Source: Schistosoma mansoni (lineage: Eukaryota; Platyhelminthes; Trematoda; Strigeidida; Schistosomatidae). From it: 64,000 nucleotides of DNA. The notes below the pieces were generated by a model. The model was not told the DNA's origin, searched no databases, and saw only the letters and a program-made list of their open reading frames with translations. Location: assembly GCF_000237925.1 (NCBI RefSeq), contig NC_031498.1:31748552-31812551 (forward strand). The letters are read 5' to 3'. Shown here one piece after another: positions 44,478 to 55,570 of this stretch. Each line of letters opens with the position of its first letter. The stretch's first letter is position 1. The position numbers and the translations under genes are program-made.

Positions 44478-44811
44478 GTAAGTAAAGATGGATAGTGGCT
44501 AGCAGTGGAATCCAGTTTAATGCGCGTTTCGTCCTATTTGGGACTCGTCAGCTGGATATACCTGCATCTCAGACTTGTTGATGTTCATGCTGGGACTTGA
44601 ACCCAGTACCTTTCGCTTCAAATGCCATCGCGTTATCTACTCAGCTACTGAGTCCTGATAGCCACTTGCTTGTTCAATAAGGTGAAATCTAAATTCACTT
44701 AGTATTGTTTTAGTTGAATCTTCCCATACGCAATACGCACAGTATGCACATATGCCAATAAGAGACTGACCGATTGTAGTCCTTAACATCAATGGGAAGA
44801 TTCAAACAAAG
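44478..44811. mobile_element. SM-alpha with twin-priming-like inversion
   Basis: Minus arm 44478-44727 (previous tail, leader, A box TAGCTGAGTAG, B box, ribozyme). Plus arm 44728-44811 continues the same unit from the GCAATACGCACAG region. Confidence 0.8.
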
Positions 44812-44847
44812 GTATTTACATCCTCCAAAGCTTCTTCGTCTATTACT

Positions 44848-45080
44848 TGTTATTTAATAATTGAATTCATGAGTCAATCAAAGTTAGAACACTATGGAAA
44901 ACCTAGAAGCACTGAATGGTCGTTTCATTATAGTACGAGACTCCTAAGCAGTGCGCATCCACAATCGCATACAGGACTCAAACCCAAGACCTATCATTCT
45001 CATACATTAACGCTTACCCTCTAGATCACTAAGCCGGTATCCCAACAGTGTTAATATCTAACTACATCCAAATTGTATGG
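44848..45080 (-). mobile_element. SINE-B, diverged
   Basis: Tail, decayed ribozyme, head and start of body. Confidence 0.75.
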
Positions 45081-45259
45081 TGTAATCAATAAATATCACA
45101 AATCTGTTCATCATAAAAACAATCAACTTTGAAGAACTCAATCTTTTAATAACATCACCACCACTACCAACAACAACACTGTTCATCTGGAATAATTTTC
45201 AAGTCAATTATAATCAACTTGGTAAAAGTCATCTATTTCATTTAAACAAATAAACTTTA

Positions 45260-45478
45260 TAGTTGGAAGCGTGAGTCAATTGAAGCTAGACCATCACCAT
45301 GGAAAACCTGGAAGTATTGGATGGCCATTTGGTCCTATTATGGGACTCCTCAGTGGCAGTGCGCATCCACGATCCTGTACTCGCGAGTGAGATTCGAACC
45401 CATGACCTACCAGTTTCAATTGACTCACGCTTTCAACTATGAAAATACTAAATCTCCACAAAACTCCTTCTGATAATT
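45260..45478. mobile_element. SINE-B with inverted tail
   Basis: Minus arm 45260-45415 stops in the head; plus tail piece 45416-45478 follows. Confidence 0.75.
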
Positions 45479-45794
45479 AAATAAACTTCATTCATTCATT
45501 CACTCATTCATTCCGAATTGAACTTTTAACGATTATCATTGAATAATGGAATAATGTTTAATGAAGTATTATTACTACATATCTAGAAACAAAAAAAACG
45601 AAAAAAAACAGAACACTAAATTATTAGTATCCATGGTGTTATCCTTTATGTGAATTCAATTAAGTGTACTTTATACTAGATCGAATGATTTTTGGTAAAG
45701 AAAAAAAACAAAAAAAGGATTATTCTGTATTCTTAATGTATTAACTTAGATTAATTAATAGTGAATAGAGAATAGATGATGGATAGATTACAAG
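45479..45794. other. AT-rich, no gene
   Basis: Short ATTC repeats near 45490-45512. Confidence 0.55.
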
Positions 45795-46715
45795 TAAAGA
45801 GTGGAGTCAGATAAAGTTGTCTACACTCTTCCTTTCTCTTTCTTCTGATAGTTGATTGCAATAATGAAGACCTCGATATCTGACGAGAAGTATAGAATGA
45901 TATGGATAGCTTGGATGTAGCTAGATGATTTAGACTTTGTAGATGACCTAGCTCTTCTATACCATATACACCAATAATATACAGGTCAAGACAAATAGTG
46001 TAGCAGCAGCCTCTACATTAGTAGGCCTCAACATACACAAGGGAAAAACCAAGACCCCCAAACACACTAGATGGAGAAACTTTGGAAGAAGTAGAAAGTT
46101 TCACACATTTGAGCATCATCATCGAGAACCTGGAAGGATCTGATGCAAAAATAAACGCAAGGATTAGAAAAGTAAGGACCACATCACTACAGTTGAAGAA
46201 CATATGGAACTCAAAACAACTGTCAGCAAGCCAACATTAAAGTCACAATATTCAATACGAATGTCAAAACAGTTAATTCTACTGTACGGAGCTGAAACGT
46301 GGAGAACTACTACAACCATCATCAGGAAGGTACAAGTATTTATAAACAGTTGTCTACGCAAAATACTCAACATTTATTGGCCAGATACTATCAGCAACAG
46401 CCTACTGTGGGAGAGGACATACCAGCTTCCAGATGAAGAGGAAATTAGGAAAAGATGTTGGAAATGGATAGGTCATACATTAAGGAAATCACCAATGTGC
46501 ATTACAAGACAATTCCTTACTTGGAATCCGGAAGGGAAGCGGAAAAGAGGAAGACCAAAGAACACATTACGCCGGGAAACACAAGCACATATGAAAAAGA
46601 CTAGTAGCAACTGGAAAGGAAGGCCTAGAACAGAGTTGGATGGAGAATGCTGGTGGACGGCCTGTTTGCCTCCACGAGGGATAACAGGCGTAAGTAAGTA
46701 AGTAAAGTAAGTATC
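45795..46715 (+). mobile_element. RTE LINE, 5'-truncated, subfamily 2
   Basis: Old copy starting just before motif B. Decayed motif C (LDFVDDLALLY), then [39 protein letters not shown] and the CCTCCACGAGGGATAACAGG end with (GTAA)n. Confidence 0.85.
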
Positions 46716-47027
46716 ATACCGAATTGTCTTCAATATAACCATACCTTATCCCCTTGTACAACTTATCTACCTATCTAGTCTTTTTAACATAATCTTTTTC
46801 CCTCGTTTTAACACTTGGAAAGATATAAGTATGCAGTACTTTCCCCATATTGAATACTTTCCATCTGATAATTTCCAAATAGATATCATTAAATGAGAGA
46901 TAACAATAATACAGAAAGGGTATATCTATTCATTCACTACTATAATTGAAAATAGAATAAACTAGTTGGAATGAAGGTAAAGAAGGCGTTGGTATTATAA
47001 AAGATAGACAATAAGAAGTGATATTCC
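46716..47027. other. AT-rich, no gene
   Basis: Nothing recognised. Confidence 0.5.
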
Positions 47028-47108
47028 TTCCTTTCTTCCTTCCTTCCTTACTTCTTTACTTACTTACTTACTTACTTACCTACTTACTTACTTACTTACT
47101 TACTTACT
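47028..47108. repeat. (TTCC)n(TTAC)n microsatellite
   Basis: Looks like a reversed RTE tail without a recognisable LINE body. Confidence 0.9.
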
Positions 47109-47560
47109 TTCCATAGTGGTCTAGCTTCAATTGACTCATGATCTCAACTATATAAAATTACTAAAATCTACACAAACCTCCCTTCCGATAATGATCATAT
47201 GCTCACTAGTGACTGAATCCATAAAGTATTTCCCGGAGTTCTAGTGAGAGGCAGTAACCAGTGTAGTTCAACCAGGTCCGTTGGGAGATATCAACTCACT
47301 GAAGATATTGGTGAAATGGTTGCTCAAACATCGTGGATTAGTTGAAGTTAGACATTAACACCGTTGGATGCTGGCCGGCTCAGTGGTCTATCGGTTAAGG
47401 GCTCCGACTCGAGACTGGTAGGTCCGGGGTTCGGATCTCGCGAGTGTGGGGTCGTGGATGAGCACTGCTAAGTAGTCCCATAATGGGACGAATCGGTCGT
47501 CCAGTGCTTCCAGGTTTTCGATGGTGGTCTAGCTTCAATTGACCCATGATTTCAACTATC
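47109..47560 (+). mobile_element. SINE-B, slightly over one unit
   Basis: Tail, boundary motif, body, A-box region, B box GGGGTTCGGATCTC, ribozyme with CTAAGTA and GAAT (both cores hit), second tail. Confidence 0.85.
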
Positions 47561-47561
47561 A

Positions 47562-47891
47562 TTTAGTATTGTTTGTTTGAATCTTCCCATTGAGGTTTGA
47601 GAATACAACTGGCCAGTCTCTAATTGGCATATGTGCATACTGTGCAGACTGCCTTGATATAGCCTTAATTCACAAGCATTATAAACAAAAATGGATAGTG
47701 GCTATCAATGGAATCCAGGACGCGCGCCACTTCGTCCTATTTGGGACTCATCAGCTAAATGTTCACACTGGGACTCAAACCCAGTACCTTTCACTTCAAA
47801 CGCCATTGCGTTGTCCACCCGGCCACTGAGTTCTGATAGACACTTGCTTGAGCGATGGGGTGAAGTTTAAATTCATTTCGTATTGTTTGTT
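47562..47891 (-). mobile_element. SM-alpha, about one unit, dead-core form
   Basis: Complete tail, ribozyme with GACGAAGTGGCGCGCG, B and A boxes, leader. Confidence 0.85.
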
Positions 47892-47982
47892 GTTATTATT
47901 ACTGTTGTTGTTGTTATTGTTGTTATGACTACACTAATTTCAGTTATTCGGTTAACTCATGTTATTATTCTAGCGGAAAACA

Positions 47983-48057
47983 ATGTCTAGCTTCAATTGA
48001 CTCACTCTTTCTACTACGAAACTACTAAATCTCCACAAAAACCCCCTTCTGATAATG
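47983..48057 (+). mobile_element. SINE-B 3' tail fragment
   Basis: GTCTAGCTTCAATTGACTCA to CCCCCTTCTGATAA. Confidence 0.75.
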
Positions 48058-48404
48058 TCAATAAACGTTTGTTTGTCATATGAAACCATGTATAGATGTG
48101 ATAATTTAACTAGAACAGAAGTGATTCAAGCACAAACAAAAACTCTTAAATATGATCACTTTGAATTAGTCGTTAGGTCAAAGGTCATTAAATTACTATC
48201 TAATATGAATATGAATATTTTAATGTTTTCACCCTTCCTCCCCCCTTTAGTTTATCATGTGAAAATATTTAGTGGTAAACTATACAAACGAATAGTCAAA
48301 CCAAATAGTTGCACGTCGAATCAACACCAAAGAGAATGGAAATACAGAAGGTTATTAACAAGGAAATGGTGAAATCAAGTGATTAAAAAGTATACAGTAC
48401 AATC
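48058..48404. other. No recognisable feature
   Basis: A 105-codon frame (48055-48372, plus) starts inside SINE-B sequence and matches nothing I know; probably chance. Confidence 0.5.
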
Positions 48405-48660
48405 AGACTACTACTACTACTACTACTACTACTGCTACTACTATTACTACTACTACTACTAATACTAATACTACTAATACTACTACTACTAATACTAATA
48501 CTGCTAATACTACCACTAATACTAATACCACTACTACTACTATTATTACTACTACTGCCATTACTACTATCACTACTACTACTACTACTATTACCACTAC
48601 TACCACTACTACTACCAACACTACTACTAATACTAATACTGCCACTAATACTAATACTAC
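48405..48660. repeat. (TAC/TAA)n microsatellite, ~255 bp
   Basis: Trinucleotides with an internal ACTAATACTAATACTGC sub-pattern; serine- and valine-rich frames are artefacts. Confidence 0.95.
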
Positions 48661-48943
48661 TATCGAAATATTTAATCTTTCTTACTATTAGTGACATTGT
48701 TTATGTCGACTTCATTTCTGTTTTATCTTATTGATTTTATCACGTCATTTTTCACATAGTTAAGCAAATTAGGTCAATATACCATTTATGTCTAGTTGTT
48801 ATTTTAACTCTAATTGACTGGTTATTTCTTTTTTTATTTATGTTATTACCATTGTTTGATTGATTAATACTCTGAGTGATTTCATTATTATTTAAGAATT
48901 AACTTAATCACAATTTATGTTTTCATGATATCGTTAATCTTAC
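48661..48943. other. AT-rich, no gene
   Basis: Nothing recognised. Confidence 0.5.
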
Positions 48944-48948
48944 AGGTA

Positions 48949-48996
48949 CATTCAGCTGACGAGTCTCAAAGAGGATGAAACGCACATCCTGGATTC
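48949..48996 (+). ncRNA. Hammerhead ribozyme, SM-alpha type
   Basis: Core CTGACGA and GAAA intact, stem I TTCAG/CTGGA, stem II GTC pairing with GAT, cleavage triplet ATC. Confidence 0.75.
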
Positions 48997-49280
48997 CACT
49001 GCTAGCTATTATCCATTTTCGCTTATAAAGCTTGTAACTTAAAACAATATCGAGGCAGTCCGCATAGGGTGCGTATATGCTAACCAGAGACTGATCAATT
49101 GCAGTCCTAAATAACAATTGGAAAATAGAAGTAAACAACACCAACTGAATATAACTTCACCCCATTACACAAGCAAGTAGCTATCAGGACTCAGTAGCTA
49201 ACTGGATAACGTGATTGCGTTTAAAGCGAAAGGTACTGGGTTCGTGTTCCAGAGTGAACATCAACTCTGAGATGCAGGTA

Positions 49281-49327
49281 CATCCATCTGACGATTCCCA
49301 AATAGGATGAAACGCGGGACCTGGATT
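49281..49327 (+). ncRNA. Hammerhead ribozyme, SM-alpha type
   Basis: Core CTGACGA and GAAA intact; stem II ATTCC/GGAT; stem I has a mismatch next to the core; cleavage triplet altered to GAC, so cleavage is doubtful. Confidence 0.6.
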
Positions 49328-49454
49328 CCACTGCTAACCACCATCCATCTTTACTCATTAATCTTACTTGCTTCAACAATGGTGTTTGAAAATTACGCCA
49401 TAATTTTTTTTAAACTGTAGTACTGACATGTTCAACATATCAGTGATTATATAT

Positions 49455-49735
49455 GTATGAGGGTTTTCTGTGGAGATTTTAAGTAATTTTTATGTATAGT
49501 TGAAATCATGAGTCAACTGAAGCTAGAACACCATCGAAAACCTCGAAGTACTGGACAGCTGTTTCGTCCTATTATGGGACTCCTTAGTGACAGTGCGCAT
49601 CCACGATCCCAACTCGCGAGATTCGAATCCAGGACCTACCAATCTCACGCCGGATCACTTGAGCGATAGACCACTGAGCCGGCATCGAACGGTGAGGAGT
49701 CCCACAATAGGACGAAACGGCCGTCCAGTGCTTCG
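49455..49735. mobile_element. SINE-B with inverted ribozyme fragment
   Basis: Minus arm 49455-49695 from the boundary motif through ribozyme and head. Plus fragment 49694-49735 begins at TGAGGAGTCC and carries GACGAAACGGCCGTCC. Confidence 0.75.
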
Positions 49736-50159
49736 AGAGTTTTTATGTAGTTGATATGATTTTTATCATATTGTAATCGTTAGGAATATGGAAAACCATT
49801 GTATACTGATTAAATAATATTTGTGAGAGTAAAACCCTTTAACTTTGAAACGTGAAAGATTTTTAGTCATATACTTTAGAGTGTATTTACTATGCATGAT
49901 TGAAGAGGAATTTTAGTTTGGGACGAAACACTTATTCAATACTGATAGTAGAATAAAATCAATGAATCTTTCAGTGTTTAATCTATTTCTTCAAACTAAA
50001 TTAGTATACTGTAGCGTAATTGAACATTGATCAATATAATGAACGATCATTCAATTCATGTGAATGTTTACTTGTTACCAGGTGAATAGTGTTTCTTTAT
50101 CTTGGTAACTTATTTAGTTGAAGATTTAATTTTCATGATAAGCTAATACGAAGTTTGGG
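49736..50159. other. No recognisable feature
   Basis: AT-rich; GGGACGAAACACTTATTC at about 49920 may be a ruined hammerhead. Confidence 0.45.
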
Positions 50160-50560
50160 CATATATAACAACTTGGCAGCCTGTTTGAACATCTGGACTA
50201 TCTGTTCCTACCATCTAGATATGTCAACAAGTTATCTGTTTCCTTGTTTGTTCCATTATATCATTATATCTGTTAATCACATGAACTACTCAGATGTGTC
50301 TATGAAAAGTGGATAACCTTTCGCTGAACAAGTTACAAAAGACTTAATCAGAGATATCGTGGTTTCTGACATGCAATGCGTAGCGAAAACAATGTACATT
50401 ATTCAGATATCGATTGACTGGACTGCTAACTTCTAACTGGCTCTCACTCAATATTTATCGTCAGGATCGATCAAGAAATAAGAAACGGAAACATGTTGAA
50501 ATACTTTGAGCTGAGAATTCTATGTCGTACTAAAGATATAATATTGAATAAAGCTAATAG
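50160..50560 (+). mobile_element. G repeat, second copy
   Basis: Aligns along its length with 10225-10620, including AGAAATAAGAAACG and the end AATAAAGCTAATA. The frame open in the first copy is broken here. Confidence 0.65.
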
Positions 50561-50567
50561 AACTCAA

Positions 50568-50887
50568 AGATGGATAGTGGTTAGCAATGGAATTCAAGAC
50601 AAACGTCTCGTCCTATCTGGGACTCGTCAGATGGATGTACCTGCATCTCAGAGTTGATGTTCACTCCGGGACTCGAAACCAGTACCTTTCGCTTCGAACG
50701 TCATCACGCTATCCACTTAGCTATTGAGTCCTGATAGCCACTATTCACCTTTGTTTATAATGCATGTGAATTATGGCTACATCGAGGTAATACACACAAT
50801 ATGTACATATGGCCAATAAGAGAATGAACAATTTCAGTCCTAAACATCAATGGGAAGATTCAAACAAACAATATCAAGTGAATTTAA
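50568..50887. mobile_element. SM-alpha with twin-priming-like inversion
   Basis: Minus arm 50568-50743 (head and ribozyme), plus arm 50744-50887 (tail); about 14 bp overlap. Confidence 0.8.
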
Positions 50888-50974
50888 AGCTAATAGTAAT
50901 TAAAATAATAAATAAAATATATGTACATATGGAAAAGATAGAAACAATCTATGAATATTAAGCCGGTACATGTT

Positions 50975-51279
50975 ACTAATTGCTTACTCCTGTTACTCCC
51001 AATAGAGCATAGGCCACCGACCAGCATTCTCCAACACACTTTGTCCTCCTCATTTCTTTCTAGTTCTATTCAGGTTTCGTTCATTCTTCTCATGTCTGTC
51101 TCCATTTCTTGGTGTAATGTGTTCTTTGGTATTCCTCTTCTCGTTTGGCCTTCAGGATTCCATGTGAGTGTTTGTCTTGTGACGCAGTTGTGTGATTTCC
51201 TTAAAGTGTGCTATATCCACTTTCAGTTCTTCTTCCTGATTTCTTCCTCCACTGCAATCTGGTTTGCTCTCTCCCACAG
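50975..51279 (-). mobile_element. RTE LINE 3' fragment, subfamily 1
   Basis: Reverse of the C-terminal region; flanked by GTACATGTTA on both sides, a 10 bp duplication. The (GTAA)n tail is nearly absent. Confidence 0.85.
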
Positions 51280-52082
51280 TACATGTTAGTTGTTTCTATC
51301 TTCAAATTTGTGGGTATTGAATAATACATTAAAAAGACATTTTTTATGATACAGAGTTGTAGAAAGTTTTGAATCACTGGAAATCAGACATTTAGATAGA
51401 AGGCTAGTCATCATTATTGATACTAGATGATCGTCATACGAAATCGTGAATTGACCGAAGTTATTTTTGTACACCATTAGATTTCAACCCAATCGCCTAA
51501 CAGTAAGACACTTGTTGCTGGAAGTTAGAAATCCATGGTTTAATTTTTGAAAGAATTGTAAATGAAAGCTTTTGAGGAGTAGCATACTAAGATGGAACGA
51601 CTGTCAACACACCTTATTATTGTTATTATTAGTATTAGCATTGTATTGGTATTATTATTTGAAAGGGTATCTTTAGGAAATTCATTCAATTCGAAAGCGT
51701 TTTCTCGTAGGCTGGTATTGAACCATTTTTAAAAAAGGGACACTGATGATTAGTGTTATTCTACTATGAAATTCCTCATTGATGAGCCCTAATTTTTCCG
51801 CCTAAGATCAAACTCAGAATATTCATCTCTTAGCATTTCAGTGTGACGCAGGCCAGATTTGTAATTGAAATTAGTGTGAGTAAAGCTATCATTACACCAT
51901 TTAGTTGTATTTTTGGTTCTAGTCCCGAGACTCTATTGATCCTCCTTACAAACAAATCCACTTAATATTAAACCTAGACACAAACTTTTGACTTTATAAT
52001 TTGATGTCATTGAAGAAAACAGGAAACACTGAACAACCAGCTTGTCCTAATATGGGACTCCATGACTATTCTATTCCTATTT
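51280..52082. other. Mostly unassigned; two SINE-B relics
   Basis: Ruined ribozymes at about 51570-51612 (plus, GAGGAGTAGCATACTAAG) and 51998-52065 (minus, CTTGTCCTAATATGGGACTC). The rest is AT-rich. Confidence 0.45.
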
Positions 52083-52600
52083 GAACACATAAATATTGGT
52101 AGAAGGGGGCACCAGATACACATGCGCCACACAAAAAGTGTCATTTCTTTTAATTAAATGAGGGCTATGATACTGCTTGGGTGCCCAAACAAAAGCAGAT
52201 GGTTCTCTTAGGGGGCACACTCAGAGCCTTTGACCTAAAGGTCCAACCCACAAGGCAGTGGAGCAACGTAAGAATATGCAATCCTATGGTAATCGGTCAC
52301 CAAAAATAGGTTCATACGCCATTTTTTCCTTTAGCATACTGGGGCCCATGTGCACCATAAGTTTGGAATCAGGGTTTTCCAACTCCCCTAGGTAGACTTT
52401 CCATGTCTATCAATCCGGTTAAAGTGCAGAACATTTGCTCTTCGTCCTCTCAATTTCGTAAACAACAGCCGTGGCACGAGAAAACAGGGAGTAGGACTTC
52501 CCTGACAGAGGCTTTATACGCGTGGCCATTTGAGAACATTTGAAGAGGGAGATCGGACTTTCTCCACTCTCGGCCATACCAAAGCATTTGGCATGACTAA
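52083..52600 (-). mobile_element. E repeat
   Basis: Reverse copy from AACACATAAATATTGG to CTCGGCCATACCAAAGC. Confidence 0.8.
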
Positions 52601-53744
52601 CCTCTTAGGGACTCAATTCAGGACTATCAGAAATCACAATGATTATATTAACCATTATACCATTAAACAGATATTCAATAATTCATATTCTTTCCTTTAA
52701 CTTCAATCAATGCGGTTAATCATATAAAATCCAATCACCACTACCATTTTATTCCCAATAATAATTAACTTACTCATTCAAAAACTTTCTATGACAACTT
52801 TATTGTCATTAATAATTAATAAATAATTTTATTCTTGTATTTTTCATAACGATCAATGTAGGTCTCTTTTAAAAGAAAAGAAAAAAAAAGAAGAATCGAC
52901 AACATTATTTTTTAAAAAGTTAGTACCCCCCTTTTTTTCTAAATTTTTCATTGAGGGAAGGAGGGAGTGGAGGTAATTGATATTCATTATAAGGAAAGTG
53001 AAAAAAATTTTTTCTTTTTTTTCTCTCTCTCCAATATACTTAGATGATATTGAAGATTTATTTTTTTTGTGTAAGAGAAAAAAAACTAAAAAAAACAAAA
53101 ACAAAACAAAAAAATATAGACAGATATTTTTCATGTTATCATAAGACAAACGGTATATATATTAAACGCCCACTATTGTTTCTTCTTCTTCTTCTATTTA
53201 GGGCTGTTATTCATATTCATATCTAGTTTGATTACAAAAGAAATTAGAACATAAAGTGTGTGTGTGTGAGAGAGGGAGAGAGTGAGAGAAGGAGTGACAG
53301 AGAGAGAGAGAAAGATAAGGCCATATAGTGATCATTCTTTCATAGTCTTTAACTTTGAACACACACACACACATACATACGTATACATACGTATACACAC
53401 ACATACACCGAGATACAACTCCTCACCAGAGAAACACAGGAAAAGAAAGGAATAAAGAGATAAGAAATAAGAATGGAAATCTCTCATTAAAATGAACTAG
53501 CAATCTATATCTATCTATATCTCTCTCTATATATAAATACTTATAGTTGGTTTGACCTTAAACATTCATTATTCAATGTCAGAATTATCGGCTGTTAAGA
53601 TATAATAATAATAATGACAATACAATTTACATAATAATAATGATAAAACCTAATTTCTTTCTGAGAATTAAAGAAAAAAATTATTCATAAGATGGAAACG
53701 ACATTACGATGAACAAATGAATGAAACAATTACCACTTTATGGA
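52601..53744. other. AT-rich with microsatellites
   Basis: (GA)n at about 53265-53312, (AC)n at about 53358-53405, T/A runs at 52870-53115. No gene. Confidence 0.65.
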
Positions 53745-54120
53745 TGGAATCATGAGTTAATTAAAGTTAGACCACCATAGAAAACCAGGAAGTATTGAAT
53801 GACCGGTTCGTCCTAGTATGAGACTCCTCAGTAGTTTGTATCCATGATTTCATGTGATGAGATTCAAACCCAAGACTTATCGGTTTCGCGAACATACGCT
53901 TAATCTCTGGACAATTAAGTCGGACGGGATCGTGGATGTGTACTGATGGGGAGTCCAATACTAGGACGAAACGGCCATCCAGTGCTTCCAGGTTTTATAG
54001 TTAAGATCATGAGTCAATTGAGGCTAGACCACCATGGAAAACCTGGAAGCTTCCAGGTTTTCGATGGTGGTCTAGCTTCAATTGACTCATTATTTCAACT
54101 ATAAAACCCCCTTCTGATGA
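53745..54120. mobile_element. SINE-B rearranged: four alternating pieces
   Basis: Minus arm 53745-53932, plus ribozyme and tail 53933-53997, minus tail 53998-54050, plus tail 54048-54120. The last two form a tight palindrome around CCTGGAAGCTTCCAGG. Confidence 0.75.
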
Positions 54121-54257
54121 TTCCCATTTTGTTAACTTGAAGAGAACAGGGGAAAAAATACGGATTCAAGTGGAATAATATTTTATCAGGTTTTGATCAA
54201 TTGTTTATAAACTGTGGAAAATCGAAACCGGAATTACAAATAGAATTAAGTGAAGCC

Positions 54258-54375
54258 TGGAGCCCATCTACGGCTACTGCTGGTCCCAAGCCCGGATTAA
54301 GGAGGAGGATTAGGTGTGGGGGTTAGCGACCCCATCCCGTAAAATACTAACTCGCTAAAAAAACAATAACCAGAA
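54258..54375 (-). mobile_element. H repeat
   Basis: Reverse copy with TGGTCCCAAGCCCGGATTAA and the AACTCGCTAAAAAAAC end. Confidence 0.75.
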
Positions 54376-54436
54376 AAAAAAGTAAGTGGGGCTTACTCTA
54401 AATAAGTTAAGGTGCTTTTGTTTCTTTATTCATCTT

Positions 54437-54522
54437 GGCGACCTTTTTAGCAAGGTTGTTTTCTACAGGATGAGGTTACTGACTCCATGCCCAACTTTCC
54501 TCCTTTACCCGGACTTGGAATT
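54437..54522 (+). mobile_element. H repeat
   Basis: Second copy in opposite orientation 60 bp away. Confidence 0.7.
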
Positions 54523-54570
54523 ATAGAGATGAAAAATTAATTAACTACATAATGAACTAGTTAGACACTT

Positions 54571-54705
54571 ACTTACACTTGTCACCCCTCGTCGATGAGC
54601 CTAGGCCGCACACCAGCATTCTGCATCCAACTCTATCCTGGGCAATCCTTTCCAGTTCTTTCCAGTTACACATTCATCCTCGTCATATCTGCTTTTATTT
54701 TCAAG
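54571..54705 (-). mobile_element. RTE LINE 3' end, subfamily 2
   Basis: CTTACACTTGTCACCCCTCG, then decayed C-terminal coding sequence. Confidence 0.75.
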
Positions 54706-55124
54706 CTATTCCAAGCTAGAATTGTATCCTACTCCTGCATTAATCTAACTAATTCATACATTGAAATATTCTGAATCTAAGATGTAAACTAAAACAAAAA
54801 CAAAAAAAGGAAAATATGTTTGCTTATCTAATCATAACCATATGACATATAAGATAAGAAAATATTTAGATACATTTCTATACATTAGAACATTTAAAAG
54901 GAGTCAATATTTGTCATTATGATTGCCATTACTATTATTATTATTATTATTATTAATAGTAGTAGTAGTAGTAGTAGAAGTAGTGGTAGTAGTAGTAGTA
55001 GTACGATAATCCAAACAAAAAGAATAACAGTTAAAGTTCGCACAGAGATGATAAATTAGTCGCCACCATGAATTCATTACAGTTTTAGCAAAAAATGTAT
55101 GTAAATTATTGTACGTATGTCAAC
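54706..55124. other. AT-rich with (ATT)n(AGT)n microsatellite
   Basis: Microsatellite at about 54930-55006. No gene. Confidence 0.8.
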
Positions 55125-55250
55125 TTATGTTTTAGAACAACATATATAAGCGAACAATATTGTTTTCGATTAGATCCTCATCAGGCTTTACTCTAATATA
55201 CAGTAATATTTATATGCATATACGAAATTATTAAACCAATCAAGGCAGTT
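55125..55250 (-). repeat. Penelope pseudo-LTR, 3' copy
   Basis: Matches 57992-58110 with few changes, from AGAACAACATATA to AAATTATTAAACCAATCAA. Confidence 0.9.
55146..55190 (-). ncRNA. Hammerhead ribozyme in pseudo-LTR
   Basis: Minus strand: stem I AAGC/GCTT, core CTGATGA, stem II GAT/ATC around CTA with one extra G, core GAAA, short self-complementary stem III AACAAT/ATTGTT, then C as the cleavage base. Hammerheads are known in Penelope-like terminal repeats. Confidence 0.8.
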
Positions 55251-55570
55251 TATGAGTCAATGATAACAGTGGAATAGATTACATAATCAAAATTAATAAT
55301 AAGTAGAAAGTACAAATTGATAGTGTAATGACAAGTGTACTAGTTGTGATAAGAATAATAAAAGGCTTGAATCAATGTTACATAATAGGAAAATAGGTCA
55401 ATGATTAGAAAAATATAGACACTGAAATAACATTCATAGAAATTATAAGATTACGTAATAAGAAGTGTTCAGATAATTGGAAGCGAATATTAGAAAAATT
55501 ATAAGTAAATAATTGATAGGGGGGTGAAGAAAAATAAACGAAGAAAGAGTATGGAAAATAAGATTATTTA

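Larger units (their letters stand above)
48944..49362 (+). mobile_element. SM-alpha tandem, about 1.3 units
   Basis: Two ribozymes whose CTGACGA boxes are 332 bp apart (48956 and 49288), enclosing a full tail, leader, A-box region TAGCTAACTGGATAACG and B box GGGTTCGTGTTCC. This gives the SM-alpha unit length here. Confidence 0.9.

Noticed and set aside
46473-46742. Antisense frames across RTE copies (also at 11.5, 15.5, 25.9 and 35.2 kb)
   Set aside because: They are shadows of the LINE reading frame on the other strand.
48055-48372. 105-codon frame as a possible host exon
   Set aside because: Its start lies in a SINE-B tail and it has no recognisable domain; chance length in AT-rich DNA.
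49880-49960. Hammerhead-like GGGACGAAACACTTATTC
   Set aside because: Only one core box is present and no stem I or stem II pairing could be drawn.
7843-54120. CRISPR-like arrays from regular short repeats
   Set aside because: The repeats are interspersed SINEs in both orientations without spacers, in a eukaryotic sequence.
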